Counted from the stretch's first letter, positions 1-9,402 are shown. The stretch is DNA of 64,000 bases from Pseudomonas sp. FeN3W (GCA_030263805.2 CP136010.1:3301001-3365000), one strand, 5' to 3'. The notes: generated by a model not told the origin, from the letters alone. Program-made: numbers and translations.

Positions 1-867
1 GTTTTCTTCCGAGCCCTGGGTGAGCTTGTACAGCTCCTTGGAGACCTGACCCAGTGGGTTGGCGGCCTCGATGATCTGGCGGATGGTGCGCTGCAGCTTG
101 TCGAGGAAGCTGTTGAACAGCTCGATCATCGCGCCGATCTCGTCGTTGGACTCGACATTGACGCGCTGGGTCAGATCGCCGTCGCCGCGGGCGATCGACT
201 GCAGCGAGGTGATCACGCCGCGAATGTTGACCATTACGCTGCGAATCACCAGCCAGGCGCCGAGGCCGACCAGCACCACCAGAACCAGACTGAGAATGAT
301 GCCCAGACGGGTGGTCGCCGCATTGGCTTCGCGGGTCTGCACCAGGGTCTGCTGGAAATCGGCATAAGCCTGCGCACGGAAATCGCTGCCGAGTTTCTGC
401 GCCTGCGCCAGATCGCTGGCCATGCGATCCAGGCTGGGGCGCAGGTCGTCGAACGAGGCGCTGCCGTCGATCAGCTTGGTCGAGGCAGCGAGCGCATTGT
501 CGGCGTAGTCGCGCACCGCCTTGCGCCAGTCGCTCAGGGCCTGATGCTGCTGGCCTTGCTCGCTCAGCAGGCTGGCCAGGGCCTGCTGCTGGGTGTCGAT
601 CTGTTGCAGCACGTCGCGCGCTTCGTCGAGGATGCCTGGCTCGCCCGCCGCCACGGCGTTGTTCAGCAACGCCGGCACGCGGGAGAACTGGAAGATCACC
701 GCGTCGGCCTTTTCCAGAGTCGGATAGCTGCGGGTCTCCAGCAGGACCAGCCGCGAGTCGGTCGTCGACAGCTGCAGCGATGTATAGACCACGTACAGCA
801 CGAGTCCGACCAGGGCGACGGCGGGTACCAGAGACAGCTTGGCGGTCAGCGAGAGGTTCTTCAGCAT
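1..867 (-). CDS. Methyl-accepting chemotaxis protein, N-terminal part (runs off the window)
   Basis: Only the first 289 codons are visible; the signalling domain lies beyond base 1. The start is the ATG read from 867. A transmembrane helix spans about residues 9-30, followed by a roughly 155-residue periplasmic helical sensor region, a second membrane helix (about 188-208) and a HAMP domain (about 209-262, with the segment RGDGDLTQRVNVESNDEIG). This layout is typical of a four-helix-bundle class chemoreceptor that would signal to CheA/CheW. The ligand cannot be told from sequence. The gene lies downstream of glcB on the same strand, separated by a strong terminator, so it is probably transcribed on its own. 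Confidence 0.88.
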   Translation of the reverse strand, partial: MLKNLSLTAKLSLVPAVALVGLVLYVVYTSLQLSTTDSRLVLLETRSYPTLEKADAVIFQFSRVPALLNNAVAAGEPGILDEARDVLQQIDTQQQALASLLSEQGQQHQALSDWRKAVRDYADNALAASTKLIDGSASFDDLRPSLDRMASDLAQAQKLGSDFRAQAYADFQQTLVQTREANAATTRLGIILSLVLVVLVGLGAWLVIRSVMVNIRGVITSLQSIARGDGDLTQRVNVESNDEIGAMIELFNSFLDKLQRTIRQIIEAANPLGQVSKELYKLTQGSEEN

Positions 868-1022
868 GCATCGAACTCCAGTGCAGGGCTACGGGTACTA
901 CGGCGAGCACGTTGATGGCCAAATGCCAGTTTCTTGAGCAATTGTGACCGAAAACCGTATTCGGGTCACGTTATCGGTTGTAACAGGGTGAACTTGAGGA
1001 CCGCTGGGCGGATTCCGGGCAT

Positions 1023-1047
1023 AAAAAAACCGCCCCGTAGGGCGGTT
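1023..1047 (-). terminator. Rho-independent terminator of glcB
   Basis: Read on the minus strand, an 8-bp stem AACCGCCC/GGGCGGTT (1028-1035 with 1040-1047, loop CGTA) is followed by a run of seven T (plus-strand A run 1023-1029). It lies about 20 bases after the glcB stop codon. Confidence 0.9.
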
Positions 1048-1068
1048 CCTGTGCAGCTTGGACGCCAG

Positions 1069-3249
1069 TTACAGGCCGTTCTTGGCCTTGAACTCGCGAC
1101 GGCGGCGATGCAGTACTGGCTCGGTGTAGCCGTTGGGCTGCTTGGTGCCTTCGAGGACCAGCTCCAGGGCAGCCTGGAAGGCCACGCTGTTGTCGAAGTC
1201 CGGCGCCATCGGGCGGTACAGCGGGTCACCCTGGTTCTGACGGTCGACCACCGGGGCCATGCGCTTGAGGCTCTCGACCACCTGATCCTTGGTCACCACG
1301 CCGTGGCGCATCCAGTTGGCCACGTGCTGGCTGGAGATGCGCAGAGTGGCGCGGTCTTCCATCAGCGCGATGTCGTTGATGTCCGGGACCTTGGAGCAGC
1401 CGACGCCCTGCTCGACCCAGCGAACCATGTAGCCGAGGATGCCCTGCGAGTTGTTGTCCAGCTCGTTGCGCTTCTCTTCCTCGCTCCAGTCGGTGTTCGG
1501 TGCCAGCGGGATGGTGAGGATGTCGTCGATGGACGCCTTCTCGCGCTTGGCCAGTTCGACCTGACGCGCCTGCACGTCGATCTTGTGGTAGTGCATGGCG
1601 TGCAGGGTGGCAGCGGTCGGCGACGGTACCCAAGCGGTATTGGCACCGGCCATGGGGTGGCCGACCTTCTGCTCGAGCATCGCGGCCATCAGGTCAGGCA
1701 TGGCCCACATGCCCTTGCCGATCTGCGCCTTGCCCTGCAGGCCGCAGGCCAGACCGACGTCGACGTTGTTGTTCTCGTAGGCGCTGATCCACTTCTCGGC
1801 TTTCATGGCCGCCTTGCGCACCATCGGGCCGGCTTCTATGGAGGTGTGGATTTCGTCGCCGGTGCGGTCGAGGAAGCCGGTGTTGATGAACACCACGCGC
1901 TCGCGCGCTTCCTTGATGCAGGCCTTGAGGTTGATCGTGGTACGACGCTCCTCGTCCATGATGCCGACCTTGAGGGTGTTGCGCGGCAGGCCGAGGACGT
2001 CCTCGACGCGGCCGAACAGTTCGGTGGCGAAGGCCACTTCTTCCGGGCCGTGCATCTTCGGCTTGACGATGTACATCGAGCCGGTGCGGGTGTTCTTGCG
2101 GCTGGTGTTGCCTTTGAGGTTGTGCACCGCGATCAGGCTGGTGAACAGGCCGTCCATGATGCCTTCTGGCACTTCGTTGCCTTCCTTGTCGAGGATGGCG
2201 TCGTTGGTCATCAGGTGACCGACGTTACGGATGAACAGCAGGGAGCGGCCATGCAGGGTCAGCTCGCCGTTGCCGTCGGCCTTGGTGTAGACGCGGTCCG
2301 GATTCATCGCGCGGGTGATGCGCTTGCCGCCCTTTTCCAGCTCCTCGACCAAGTCGCCCTTCATCAGGCCGAGCCAGTTGCGGTAGACGATGGTCTTGTC
2401 GTCGGCGTCGACGGCGGCGATGGAGTCTTCGCAGTCCATGATGGTGGTCAGCGCCGATTCCATCAGGATGTCTTTCACGCCGGCCGCGTCGGTCTGGCCG
2501 ATCGGACTGGCCGGGTCGATCTGGATCTCGAAGTGAATGCCGTTGTTCTTCAGCAGTACGGCGATCGGTGCGCTGGCTTCGCCCTGGAAGCCTTGCAGCT
2601 GGGCCGGGTTCTTCAGGCTGGTGGTGCTGCCGTCCTTCAGCGAGACGACCAGCTTGCCGCCTTCGATTCGGTAGCCGGTGGAATCGACGTGGGAGCCGGT
2701 TTCCAGCGGTGCGGCTTCATCGAGGAAGTTGCGTGCGTAGGCGATGACCTTGTTGCCGCGGATCTCGTTGTAGCCCGGGCCCTTGCTGGCGCCGTCGTCT
2801 TCGGAGATCGCGTCGGTGCCGTACAGGGCGTCGTACAGCGAGCCCCAGCGGGCGTTGGCGGCGTTCAGGGCGAAGCGCGCGTTCATGATCGGCACCACCA
2901 GCTGCGGGCCGGCCATGCGGGCGATTTCTTCGTCGACGTTCTCGGTGGTGGCCTGGAAGTCTTCGGCTTCCGGCAGCAGGTAGCCGATTTCCTGGAGGAA
3001 GCTCTTGTACGCCACGGCGTCGTGGGCCTGACCGGCGCGGGCCTGGTGCCAGGCGTCGATCTGCGCCTGCAGCTCGTCACGCTTGGACAGCAGCGCGCGG
3101 TTCTTCGGCGCCAGGTCGTGGATGACGCTGTCGGCGCCGGCCCAGAAGGCGGCGGCATCGACGCCAGTACCGGGAATCGCTTCGTTGTTCACGAAGTCGT
3201 ACAGGACTTTGGCGACCTGCAGGCCACCGACTTGAACGCGCTCAGTCAT
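1069..3249 (-). CDS. glcB: Malate synthase G
   Basis: Condenses glyoxylate with acetyl-CoA to malate in the cytoplasm (glyoxylate and glycolate use). The 726-residue product matches the G-isoform length. Diagnostic segments include MTERVQVGGLQVAKVLYDF at the N-terminus, LHGRSLLFIRNVGHLMTND, the segment GIMDEERRTTINLKACI, FLDRTGDEIHTSIEAGP and AHPMAG-like GHPMAGANTAWVPSPTAATLHA. The metal-binding acids of the family fall in the GIMDEERRT and LDRTGDE segments. I chose the ATG at 3249 because it gives the family N-terminus; an in-frame start 12 bases upstream would only add MRRV. It diverges from gcvR across about 230 bases and ends in a strong terminator, so it appears monocistronic. Confidence 0.96.
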   Translation of the reverse strand: MTERVQVGGLQVAKVLYDFVNNEAIPGTGVDAAAFWAGADSVIHDLAPKNRALLSKRDELQAQIDAWHQARAGQAHDAVAYKSFLQEIGYLLPEAEDFQATTENVDEEIARMAGPQLVVPIMNARFALNAANARWGSLYDALYGTDAISEDDGASKGPGYNEIRGNKVIAYARNFLDEAAPLETGSHVDSTGYRIEGGKLVVSLKDGSTTSLKNPAQLQGFQGEASAPIAVLLKNNGIHFEIQIDPASPIGQTDAAGVKDILMESALTTIMDCEDSIAAVDADDKTIVYRNWLGLMKGDLVEELEKGGKRITRAMNPDRVYTKADGNGELTLHGRSLLFIRNVGHLMTNDAILDKEGNEVPEGIMDGLFTSLIAVHNLKGNTSRKNTRTGSMYIVKPKMHGPEEVAFATELFGRVEDVLGLPRNTLKVGIMDEERRTTINLKACIKEARERVVFINTGFLDRTGDEIHTSIEAGPMVRKAAMKAEKWISAYENNNVDVGLACGLQGKAQIGKGMWAMPDLMAAMLEQKVGHPMAGANTAWVPSPTAATLHAMHYHKIDVQARQVELAKREKASIDDILTIPLAPNTDWSEEEKRNELDNNSQGILGYMVRWVEQGVGCSKVPDINDIALMEDRATLRISSQHVANWMRHGVVTKDQVVESLKRMAPVVDRQNQGDPLYRPMAPDFDNSVAFQAALELVLEGTKQPNGYTEPVLHRRRREFKAKNGL

Positions 3250-3478
3250 TACTCGCCTCACTTGGTTCTTCTAATTCGACGGACAGTTTCGTTTCTTGTA
3301 GTCCGAGTCGCCGGATACTACATGAAGCGCCGGGGAAAATCAGTCCGCCGAAAGCGCCGATGGTTTCGGCCTTGCGATGCCGGGCGAGGGCGCCGCAGAC
3401 TGTCGTGGCGGCGGCTGCCTGCTATACCTAATGGGCCGTCGCCACCGCGTGAGCGCATTCCCAGCACAGGAGCCGTCC

Positions 3479-4003
3479 ATGGATCACCTCGTTCTCACCG
3501 TCATTGCCGAAGATCAGCCCGGTCTGGTCGAACGACTGGCCAAGTGCATCGCCGATCATGGCGGCAACTGGCTGGAGAGCCGCATGTCGCGCATGGCCGG
3601 GCAGTTCGCCGGCATCCTGCGGGTGGCCGTGCCGCAGCAGGCGCATGCCGAGCTGACCGCCGCGTTGCAGGGGCTTGAGACGCAGGGCATTCGCGTCCTG
3701 CTGGCGCACAGCGGCACGGAGCCAGCGGCGAGCTGGCAGGAAATCCAGCTGGAGCTGGTCGGCAACGATCGCCCAGGCATCGTCCGCGACATCACCCGTC
3801 TGCTCGCCGAGCATGGGGTGAATCTGGAAAGCCTGGATACCGAAGTGCTGCCGGCACCAATGAGCAGCGAGCTGCTGTTCCGTGCCGAAGTGCGCCTGGC
3901 GGTGCCGAGCGAGCTGTCGCTGGAAATGCTGCAGCAGCGCCTGGAAACCCTGGCCGACGACCTGATGGTCGAACTCAAGCTGCAGCCGGCCGAAAAGCCC
4001 TAG
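3479..4003 (+). CDS. gcvR: Glycine cleavage system regulator, double ACT-domain protein
   Basis: A 174-residue protein built of two ACT domains (about 1-80, starting HLVLTVIAEDQPGLVERLA, and about 88-170, starting IQLELVGNDRPGIVRDITRLLAEHG). In E. coli GcvR binds glycine and holds back the activator GcvA; that role is assumed here by family. The start at 3479 is preceded by AGGAG (3468-3472); upstream in-frame codons lack family similarity. Transcribed divergently from glcB and convergent with rarD. The target regulator is not in the window. Confidence 0.85.
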   Translation: MDHLVLTVIAEDQPGLVERLAKCIADHGGNWLESRMSRMAGQFAGILRVAVPQQAHAELTAALQGLETQGIRVLLAHSGTEPAASWQEIQLELVGNDRPGIVRDITRLLAEHGVNLESLDTEVLPAPMSSELLFRAEVRLAVPSELSLEMLQQRLETLADDLMVELKLQPAEKP

Positions 4004-4007
4004 ACGG

Positions 4008-4033
4008 GCCGGCGTATTTCAGCCGGCGCTTTT
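4008..4033. terminator. Possible shared hairpin between convergent gcvR and rarD
   Basis: GCCGGC (4008-4013) and GCCGGC (4022-4027) can pair with an 8-base loop, followed by GCTTTT on the plus strand. The stem overlaps the end of rarD. It is a weak terminator candidate only. Confidence 0.35.
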
Positions 4034-4909
4034 GCGCATGATGCGCCAGGCGTCCAGGCTGTACACCGCAAGCCCGGCCCAGATGCAGAAGAAGGCCAAT
4101 TGTCGGTCGACCGGGAACGGCTCGCCGAACAGCTGCACGGCGAGGATCAGCAGCAGCGTCGGCGTCAGATACTGCAAAAAGCCCAGGGTCGAATACGGCA
4201 AGTGGCGCGCGGCGGCGTTGAAGCCGAGCAGCGGGATCAGCGTCACCGGGCCTGCGGCCATCAGCCAGAGCGCGTCGGTGCTGGTCCAGAACGCAGGCTC
4301 CGTACTCGTGCCGCTGCTGAACCAGAACAGCCAGACCAGCGCTACCGGCAACAACATCCAGGTTTCCACCACCAGCCCGGGCAACGCGGCCACCGGTGCC
4401 AGCTTGCGTAGCAGGCCGTAGCTGCCGAAGCTCAGCGCCAGCACAAGGGAAATCCACGGAAATTCGCCGAGCATAAGCAACTGCAGGCTGACGCCGACGG
4501 TGGCCATGGCCACGGCCAGCCACTGCAGCGGGCGCAGCCGCTCGCGCAGCACGATCATGCCGAGCAGCACGTTGACCAGCGGGTTGATGTAGTAGCCCAG
4601 GCTGGCTTCGACCATCCGATCGTGGTTCACCGCCCAGACGTAGATCAGCCAGTTGGCGGCGATCAGCACGCTGGAGATGCCGAGCACGCCAAGCCGCCGC
4701 GGGTGCGCCAGCAGTTCGCGCCACCAGCCGGGGTGGCGCCAGACCAGCAGCACCAGCGAGCCGAACACCGCCGACCAGATCACCCGCTGGGTGACGATCT
4801 CCAGTGCACCGTATTGCTCGAGTGCCTTGAAGTAGAGCGGGAACATACCCCAGATGCTGAACGTGGCCAGCCCCAGCAGATAACCCTTGCGCAGATTGGC
4901 GGTAGCCAT
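4019..4909 (-). CDS. rarD: EamA-family transporter RarD
   Basis: A 296-residue, ten-helix drug/metabolite transporter superfamily protein. The N-terminus (KGYLLGLATFSIWGMFPLYFK) and the central LIAANWLIYVWAVNHDRMVEASLGYYINPLVNVLLG segment are characteristic of the RarD subgroup; two EamA repeats cover about 8-145 and 150-290. RarD was named from chloramphenicol-resistance work, but its natural substrate is not settled. The ATG at 4909 opens directly with the conserved N-terminus. It converges on gcvR with 15 bases between the stop codons. Confidence 0.9.
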   Translation of the reverse strand: MATANLRKGYLLGLATFSIWGMFPLYFKALEQYGALEIVTQRVIWSAVFGSLVLLVWRHPGWWRELLAHPRRLGVLGISSVLIAANWLIYVWAVNHDRMVEASLGYYINPLVNVLLGMIVLRERLRPLQWLAVAMATVGVSLQLLMLGEFPWISLVLALSFGSYGLLRKLAPVAALPGLVVETWMLLPVALVWLFWFSSGTSTEPAFWTSTDALWLMAAGPVTLIPLLGFNAAARHLPYSTLGFLQYLTPTLLLILAVQLFGEPFPVDRQLAFFCIWAGLAVYSLDAWRIMRKSAG

Positions 4910-5113
4910 GACGTCCTTCGACGAGCAGCGGAGAGCCGGCCATTTTGCGCCTTTGTCCGGAGGAGAGAAAGATTAGGCGGCTAACGTAAAGCCACGACGC
5001 GACCAGCTGCGCCGATCTGGCGGATGAGGGAACGCGCGAAGGCTCGTTCCGTCTCATCTGCATCGCCAATCGAAACGGCGTCGCGTTCAGGCGACGTGCC
5101 TACGGAGGTCGCA

Positions 5114-5881
5114 ATGCGCTTGCAGAATCAGGTGGCTCTGGTCACCGGCAGTACCCACGGCATCGGCCTCGGCATCGCCCTGCGCCTGGCCGAGGAGGGG
5201 GCTGACGTGGTCATCAACGGTCGCGAGGAAGATGACGAGGCCCGTGCGAGCCTGGAACAGGTACGCGCCGTCGGACGGCGGGTCTGCTTCATCGCCGCGG
5301 ACGTCAGCCAGGTCGAACAGTGCCGCTGGCTGGTGCACGGGAGCGTCGAGCGCATGGGCCGCCTGGATATCCTGGTGAACAACGCCGGGGTGCAGACGCA
5401 TGCTGCATTTCTCGACGCCGAGGAAGACGACTACGATCGGGTACTCGACGTCAACCTGCGCGGGCCGTTCTTCCTCGCCCAGGCCTTTGCCCGCTATCTG
5501 CGCGAGCAAGGCCGTGGCGGGCGCATCATCAACAACAGTTCGGTGCACGAGGAATTGCCGCACCCCAACTTCACCGCCTACTGTGCGAGCAAGGGCGGGC
5601 TGAAGATGCTCATGCGCAACATCGCCATCGAACTCGCGCCGCTGGGCATCACCGTGAACAACGTGGCACCCGGCGCCGTGGAAACGCCGATCAACCGCGA
5701 GCTGATGAACCAGCCGGAGAAACTCGCCAGCCTGCTACAGAACATCCCCGCCGGGCGCTTGGGCAGGCCGCACGACGTGGCCGGGGTCGTCGCCTTTCTG
5801 GCCTCGCCGGATGCCGAGTACATCACCGGGACTACCCTGGTGGTCGATGGCGGTCTGCTATGGAATTACAGCGAACAATGA
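5114..5881 (+). CDS. SDR-family sugar dehydrogenase (glucose 1-dehydrogenase-like), coupled to trehalase
   Basis: A classical short-chain dehydrogenase of 255 residues: cofactor loop TGSTHGIGLG (11-20), NNAG (89-92), active-site Ser142/143, Tyr156 and Lys160 (YCASK), and the usual C-terminal TGTTLVVDGG. Similarity in these segments is to the glucose/galactose 1-dehydrogenase type, but the substrate is inferred. The start at 5114 follows an excellent GGAGG (5104-5108). Its stop overlaps the trehalase start (ATGA at 5878-5881), so the two are translationally coupled; oxidation of trehalose-derived glucose would fit. No clear operator was seen upstream. Confidence 0.85.
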   Translation: MRLQNQVALVTGSTHGIGLGIALRLAEEGADVVINGREEDDEARASLEQVRAVGRRVCFIAADVSQVEQCRWLVHGSVERMGRLDILVNNAGVQTHAAFLDAEEDDYDRVLDVNLRGPFFLAQAFARYLREQGRGGRIINNSSVHEELPHPNFTAYCASKGGLKMLMRNIAIELAPLGITVNNVAPGAVETPINRELMNQPEKLASLLQNIPAGRLGRPHDVAGVVAFLASPDAEYITGTTLVVDGGLLWNYSEQ

Positions 5882-7485
5882 CCAGTAGCCAGTCATACCA
5901 GCCGTTCAGCCATGACGTCAGCACCATCTCGCTGGCCGATACCCTCAGCCCCGCCGATCGCTATCAGGAGCTGTTCGTCGCCGTGCAGATGCAGCGGGTG
6001 TTTGCCGACAGCAAGACCTTCGTCGACTGCGCGCCGCGACGCGATCCCGAAGCCATCCTCGAGGCCTACCGAGCCCGCTGCAACGAGCCGGGCTTCGATC
6101 TCGGCGCCTTCGTCCACGAGCACTTCAGCCTTTACGAGATGCCGGCCAGGGAGTTCGTCGCCAATCCCGACGACAGCCTGGCCGAACACATCGACCGGCT
6201 CTGGCCGGTGCTTACCCGGCAGCCGCAGGACCATCCCGAGCATTCCTCGCTGCTGCCGCTGCCGCACCCGTATGTGGTACCGGGTGGGCGCTTCACCGAG
6301 CTGTACTACTGGGATTCCTACTTCACCATGCTCGGCCTGGACGAGAGCGGGCACTGTGACCTGTTGCGCTCGATGGCGGACAACTTCGCCTACCTGATCG
6401 ACACCTATGGCCACGTGCCCAACGGCAACCGCACCTATTATCTGGGCCGCTCGCAGCCGCCGGTGTTCGCCCTGATGACCGAGCTGTTCGAGGAAACCGG
6501 CGTGCACCGTGCCAGCGATTATCTGCCGCAGCTGCACAAGGAATATGCCTTCTGGATGGAGGGCGCCGATGCGCTGCGCCCCGGTGAGCGGCACCGGCGC
6601 TGCGTCTGCCTGGCCGACGGCGTGGTGCTCAACCGCTACTGGGACAAGCGCGATACACCGCGCGAGGAGTCCTATCGCGAAGACGTCGAGACCGCCCGCG
6701 CCAGCTGCCGACCGCGGCACGAGGTCTACCGCGATCTGCGCGCCGGTGCCGAGTCCGGCTGGGACTTCAGCTCGCGCTGGCTGGACGATGCCCATCGGCT
6801 GGCGACCATTCGCACCACCAGCATCCTGCCCATCGACCTCAACGCGCTGCTCTACAAGCTAGAGCGGCAGATCGCCGAGCTGTCGGCGGTGAAGGGCCAG
6901 CAGGCCTGTGCCGAGAATTTTGCCCGGCGCGCCGAAATTCGCCTGGCGGCGATCGACCACTACCTGTGGAATCCGCGCGCCGGCGCCTACTTCGACTATG
7001 ACTGGCGGCGCGGCCGGCAGCGCGACAACCTCACCGCCGCGACCCTGGCGCCGCTGTTCGTGCATATGGCCAGTGCCGAGCAGGCGGCAGCGGTCGCGGA
7101 TACCGTGCGTGCCCGCCTGCTGGCACCGGGAGGGCTGGCCACCACCGAGATCAGCGGCAGCGGCGAGCAATGGGATCGGCCCAACGGCTGGGCGCCGCTG
7201 CAGTGGATCGGCATTCGCGGCCTGCAGCACTACGGCCATGAGGCGCTGGCGCTGGATATCGAGGAGCGCTGGCTGACCATCGTCAGCCACCTGTTCGAGC
7301 GTGAGAACAAGCTGGTGGAGAAATACGTGCTGCGCCCCTGTACCGAGCACGCCGGTGGTGGCGAATATCCGCTGCAGGACGGCTTCGGCTGGACCAACGG
7401 CGTCACCCGCAAGCTCATGCAGGAAGACCCCAGTCACGAGGCCAACCGCTGTCGTGCCGGGCATTGCCGTAGCGCGCCGTTCTAG
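5878..7485 (+). CDS. treF: Trehalase, glycoside hydrolase family 37
   Basis: Hydrolyses trehalose to two glucose. The 535-residue product carries both trehalase signatures: PGGRFTELYYWDSYF (135-149) and QWDRPNGWAP (431-440). Asp296 in ESGWDFSSRW is the expected general acid, and Glu481 in KLVEKY is spaced like the catalytic base of E. coli TreA; the glycine-rich GGGEYPLQDGFGWTNG segment (from about 493) is intact. No signal peptide is visible, so a cytoplasmic enzyme (TreF type) is likelier than a periplasmic one. It overlaps the SDR gene by 4 bases. Confidence 0.92.
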   Translation: MTSSQSYQPFSHDVSTISLADTLSPADRYQELFVAVQMQRVFADSKTFVDCAPRRDPEAILEAYRARCNEPGFDLGAFVHEHFSLYEMPAREFVANPDDSLAEHIDRLWPVLTRQPQDHPEHSSLLPLPHPYVVPGGRFTELYYWDSYFTMLGLDESGHCDLLRSMADNFAYLIDTYGHVPNGNRTYYLGRSQPPVFALMTELFEETGVHRASDYLPQLHKEYAFWMEGADALRPGERHRRCVCLADGVVLNRYWDKRDTPREESYREDVETARASCRPRHEVYRDLRAGAESGWDFSSRWLDDAHRLATIRTTSILPIDLNALLYKLERQIAELSAVKGQQACAENFARRAEIRLAAIDHYLWNPRAGAYFDYDWRRGRQRDNLTAATLAPLFVHMASAEQAAAVADTVRARLLAPGGLATTEISGSGEQWDRPNGWAPLQWIGIRGLQHYGHEALALDIEERWLTIVSHLFERENKLVEKYVLRPCTEHAGGGEYPLQDGFGWTNGVTRKLMQEDPSHEANRCRAGHCRSAPF

Positions 7486-7538
7486 GGCATCCAGCATCGC
7501 GAGCGGGGCTTATTTCCACACGGATGCCATGGATCAAT

Positions 7539-7553
7539 AGTTATCGTACAACT
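7539..7553. promoter_or_regulatory. FadR-type operator candidate upstream of the gntR gene
   Basis: AGTTATCGTACAACT is an imperfect inverted repeat 47 bases before the regulator start. Its complement, AGTTGTACGATAACT, is nearly identical to the site before kdgD (24681-24696), sharing the 14-base core AGTTGTACGATAAC. It fits TNRTNNNAYNA, the half-site arrangement known for FadR/PdhR-like regulators. Autoregulation is inferred. Confidence 0.6.
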
Positions 7554-7599
7554 GCTGGGCTATGATGAACGTCGCTTCCGTTTTCAGAGATCGCCGCCC

Positions 7600-8352
7600 A
7601 TGGATAACCAGAGCGCTCAGCCACGCGCCCGTCGCAAACACCGCAGCCTTGCTCAGGAGCTGGTCGCCGAACTGTCGCAGCAGATCCGCGACGGCATGCT
7701 CAAGCGCGGCGACAAGCTGCCGACCGAGTCCGCCATCATGCAGGCGCAGGGTGTGAGTCGCACCGTGGTGCGCGAGGCGATCTCGCGCCTGCAGGCCTCG
7801 GGGCTGGTGGAAACGCGGCACGGCATCGGCACCTTCGTGCTGGATACGCCGAGCACCACGGGGCTGCGCATCGACCCGGCGACCATCGGCACCCTGCGCG
7901 ACCTGCTGGCGATTCTGGAATTGCGCATCAGCCTCGAAGTGGAGTCGGCCGGACTCGCCGCGCAGCGCCGTACACCCGAGCAGCTGGCGGCCATGCGCGC
8001 CTTTCTCGATCAGCTCAACCAGAGCGCGGCGCACTCCAGCGATGCGGTGTCATCGGATTTCCAGTTCCATCTGCAGATCGCCGAAGCCACCGGCAACCGC
8101 TACTTCACCGACATCATGAGTCATCTGGGCACCACGCTGATTCCGCGCAGCCGGGTCAATTCCGCGCGCCTGGCCCATGACGACCAGCAGCACTACCAGG
8201 CCCGCCTGGGTCGCGAGCACGAGCAGATCTACGAGGCCATCGAGCGTCAGGATCCGGAATCTGCCCGCGCCGCCATGCGGCTGCATCTGACCAACAGCCG
8301 CGAGCGGTTGCGTCAGGCCCATGAAGAGGCGGAGGCGAGCAAGGTCGGCTGA
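7600..8352 (+). CDS. GntR-family (FadR subfamily) transcriptional regulator, probable hexuronate/aldarate regulator
   Basis: A 250-residue protein with an N-terminal winged helix-turn-helix (about 15-85; GDKLPTESAIMQAQGVSRTVVREAISRLQASGLVETRHGIGTF) and a C-terminal all-helical FCD ligand domain (about 95-240) with the metal/ligand histidine region (FHLQIAEATGNRYF). Members of this subfamily sense sugar acids or other carboxylates. A palindrome upstream of this gene recurs before the aldarate genes, so I infer it represses that regulon. The ATG at 7600 has only a weak ribosome-binding site. It converges on the eamA gene. Confidence 0.85.
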   Translation: MDNQSAQPRARRKHRSLAQELVAELSQQIRDGMLKRGDKLPTESAIMQAQGVSRTVVREAISRLQASGLVETRHGIGTFVLDTPSTTGLRIDPATIGTLRDLLAILELRISLEVESAGLAAQRRTPEQLAAMRAFLDQLNQSAAHSSDAVSSDFQFHLQIAEATGNRYFTDIMSHLGTTLIPRSRVNSARLAHDDQQHYQARLGREHEQIYEAIERQDPESARAAMRLHLTNSRERLRQAHEEAEASKVG

Positions 8353-8375
8353 GCGCCGCGCGCCTTCGGCAAGGC

Positions 8376-9281
8376 CTAGCGGCGGTAGGCCAGCAGCACA
8401 ATACCGCCGACCACGATCAGACCGCCGACCACCTGCATGGCCCCGAGCACCTGCCCGAGGATCAGCCAGCCCAGCAGCATGCCAGCCACCGGCTCCATGT
8501 TCATCACCGGCGCATTGCGTGCGATGTTCAGCCGCGGCATACAGATGAACAGGGTCGAAAAGGCCGCGCCATAGAGCAGCACCAGGCAACCCAGGGCGAT
8601 CCAGCCGGCGGTGGCGTCGGGCAGGCCGAGACCACCGGGAATCAGGTCGCTGGCGCCGAGCAAGGCGGAGGCGGTGAATACCACGATCAGCGTCAGCATG
8701 CTGCGCACCGAGCCGGCCATGCTCGACAGCTTGTGCTCGGTCACCCACAGCGCCACCGCGAACACCGCGGCAGCGGTCAGGCTGAACAGGATCCCCGCGG
8801 TCCATTGTTCATCCGCTGTCGCGCTGCTGAGCAGGCGCCCCGGCACATCCAGCACCAGCACCAGGCCGAACAGGATCAGGCCCATGATCGCCAGTGCCTG
8901 GCGGGTCGGCCTTGGGCCGCCGAGGATCCAGGTGAGCAGCGCCAGCAGGATCGGCGAGAGGTTCACCACCAGCAGCGCCAGCGCCACCGGAATGCGCGCC
9001 ACCGCCGAATAGATGCAGAAGCTCTGCACCGAGATCAGCAGGCCGAGCAGAAGCTGCCAGCGCCAGGTGGCGGGGCTCAGGCGCAGCGATTCACGCCGCC
9101 AGAACACCAGCGCCGCCAGCGCCAGCAGGGTCACCCCGGCGCGGCAGAGCATGGCCAGCAACAGGCCGGTGCCGTGATCGAAGGCGATGCGCGCGGCGAT
9201 GTGGTTGGCGGCGAACGAACAGGCCAGGGTGGCCAGGACCAGTACGGCGATATGGCGGGGAAAGGGCGCTGCAGTTTGCAT
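8376..9281 (-). CDS. EamA-family (drug/metabolite) transporter
   Basis: A 301-residue, ten-helix membrane protein with two EamA repeats (about 10-140 and 155-290). The start MQTAAPFPRHIAVLVLATLACSFAANHIAARIAF at 9281 opens directly into the first helix; upstream codons look non-coding. It lies behind the dctM terminator, so it is probably not part of the TRAP operon, and its stop is 24 bases from the convergent gntR stop. Substrate unknown; export of metabolites or amino acids is common in this family. Confidence 0.85.
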   Translation of the reverse strand: MQTAAPFPRHIAVLVLATLACSFAANHIAARIAFDHGTGLLLAMLCRAGVTLLALAALVFWRRESLRLSPATWRWQLLLGLLISVQSFCIYSAVARIPVALALLVVNLSPILLALLTWILGGPRPTRQALAIMGLILFGLVLVLDVPGRLLSSATADEQWTAGILFSLTAAAVFAVALWVTEHKLSSMAGSVRSMLTLIVVFTASALLGASDLIPGGLGLPDATAGWIALGCLVLLYGAAFSTLFICMPRLNIARNAPVMNMEPVAGMLLGWLILGQVLGAMQVVGGLIVVGGIVLLAYRR

Positions 9282-9402
9282 GGGAAAGCCAGTCCTTCTA
9301 GTGCCTGTGCAGAGTTCGAAGCGTTCGGTTGCAGGGTGACCTTGGGTTGGCGGCGGCCAGTTCAAGATCGGTGATCTGCTAATGCTCGTCGGCGAGCAAA
9401 GT

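Noticed and set aside
934..3678. Very long open frame (about 900 codons) on the plus strand opposite glcB
   Set aside because: It mirrors the malate synthase gene in GC-rich DNA, has no family features, and its amino-acid make-up (rich in His, Val, Gly, Ala) is typical of an antisense shadow.
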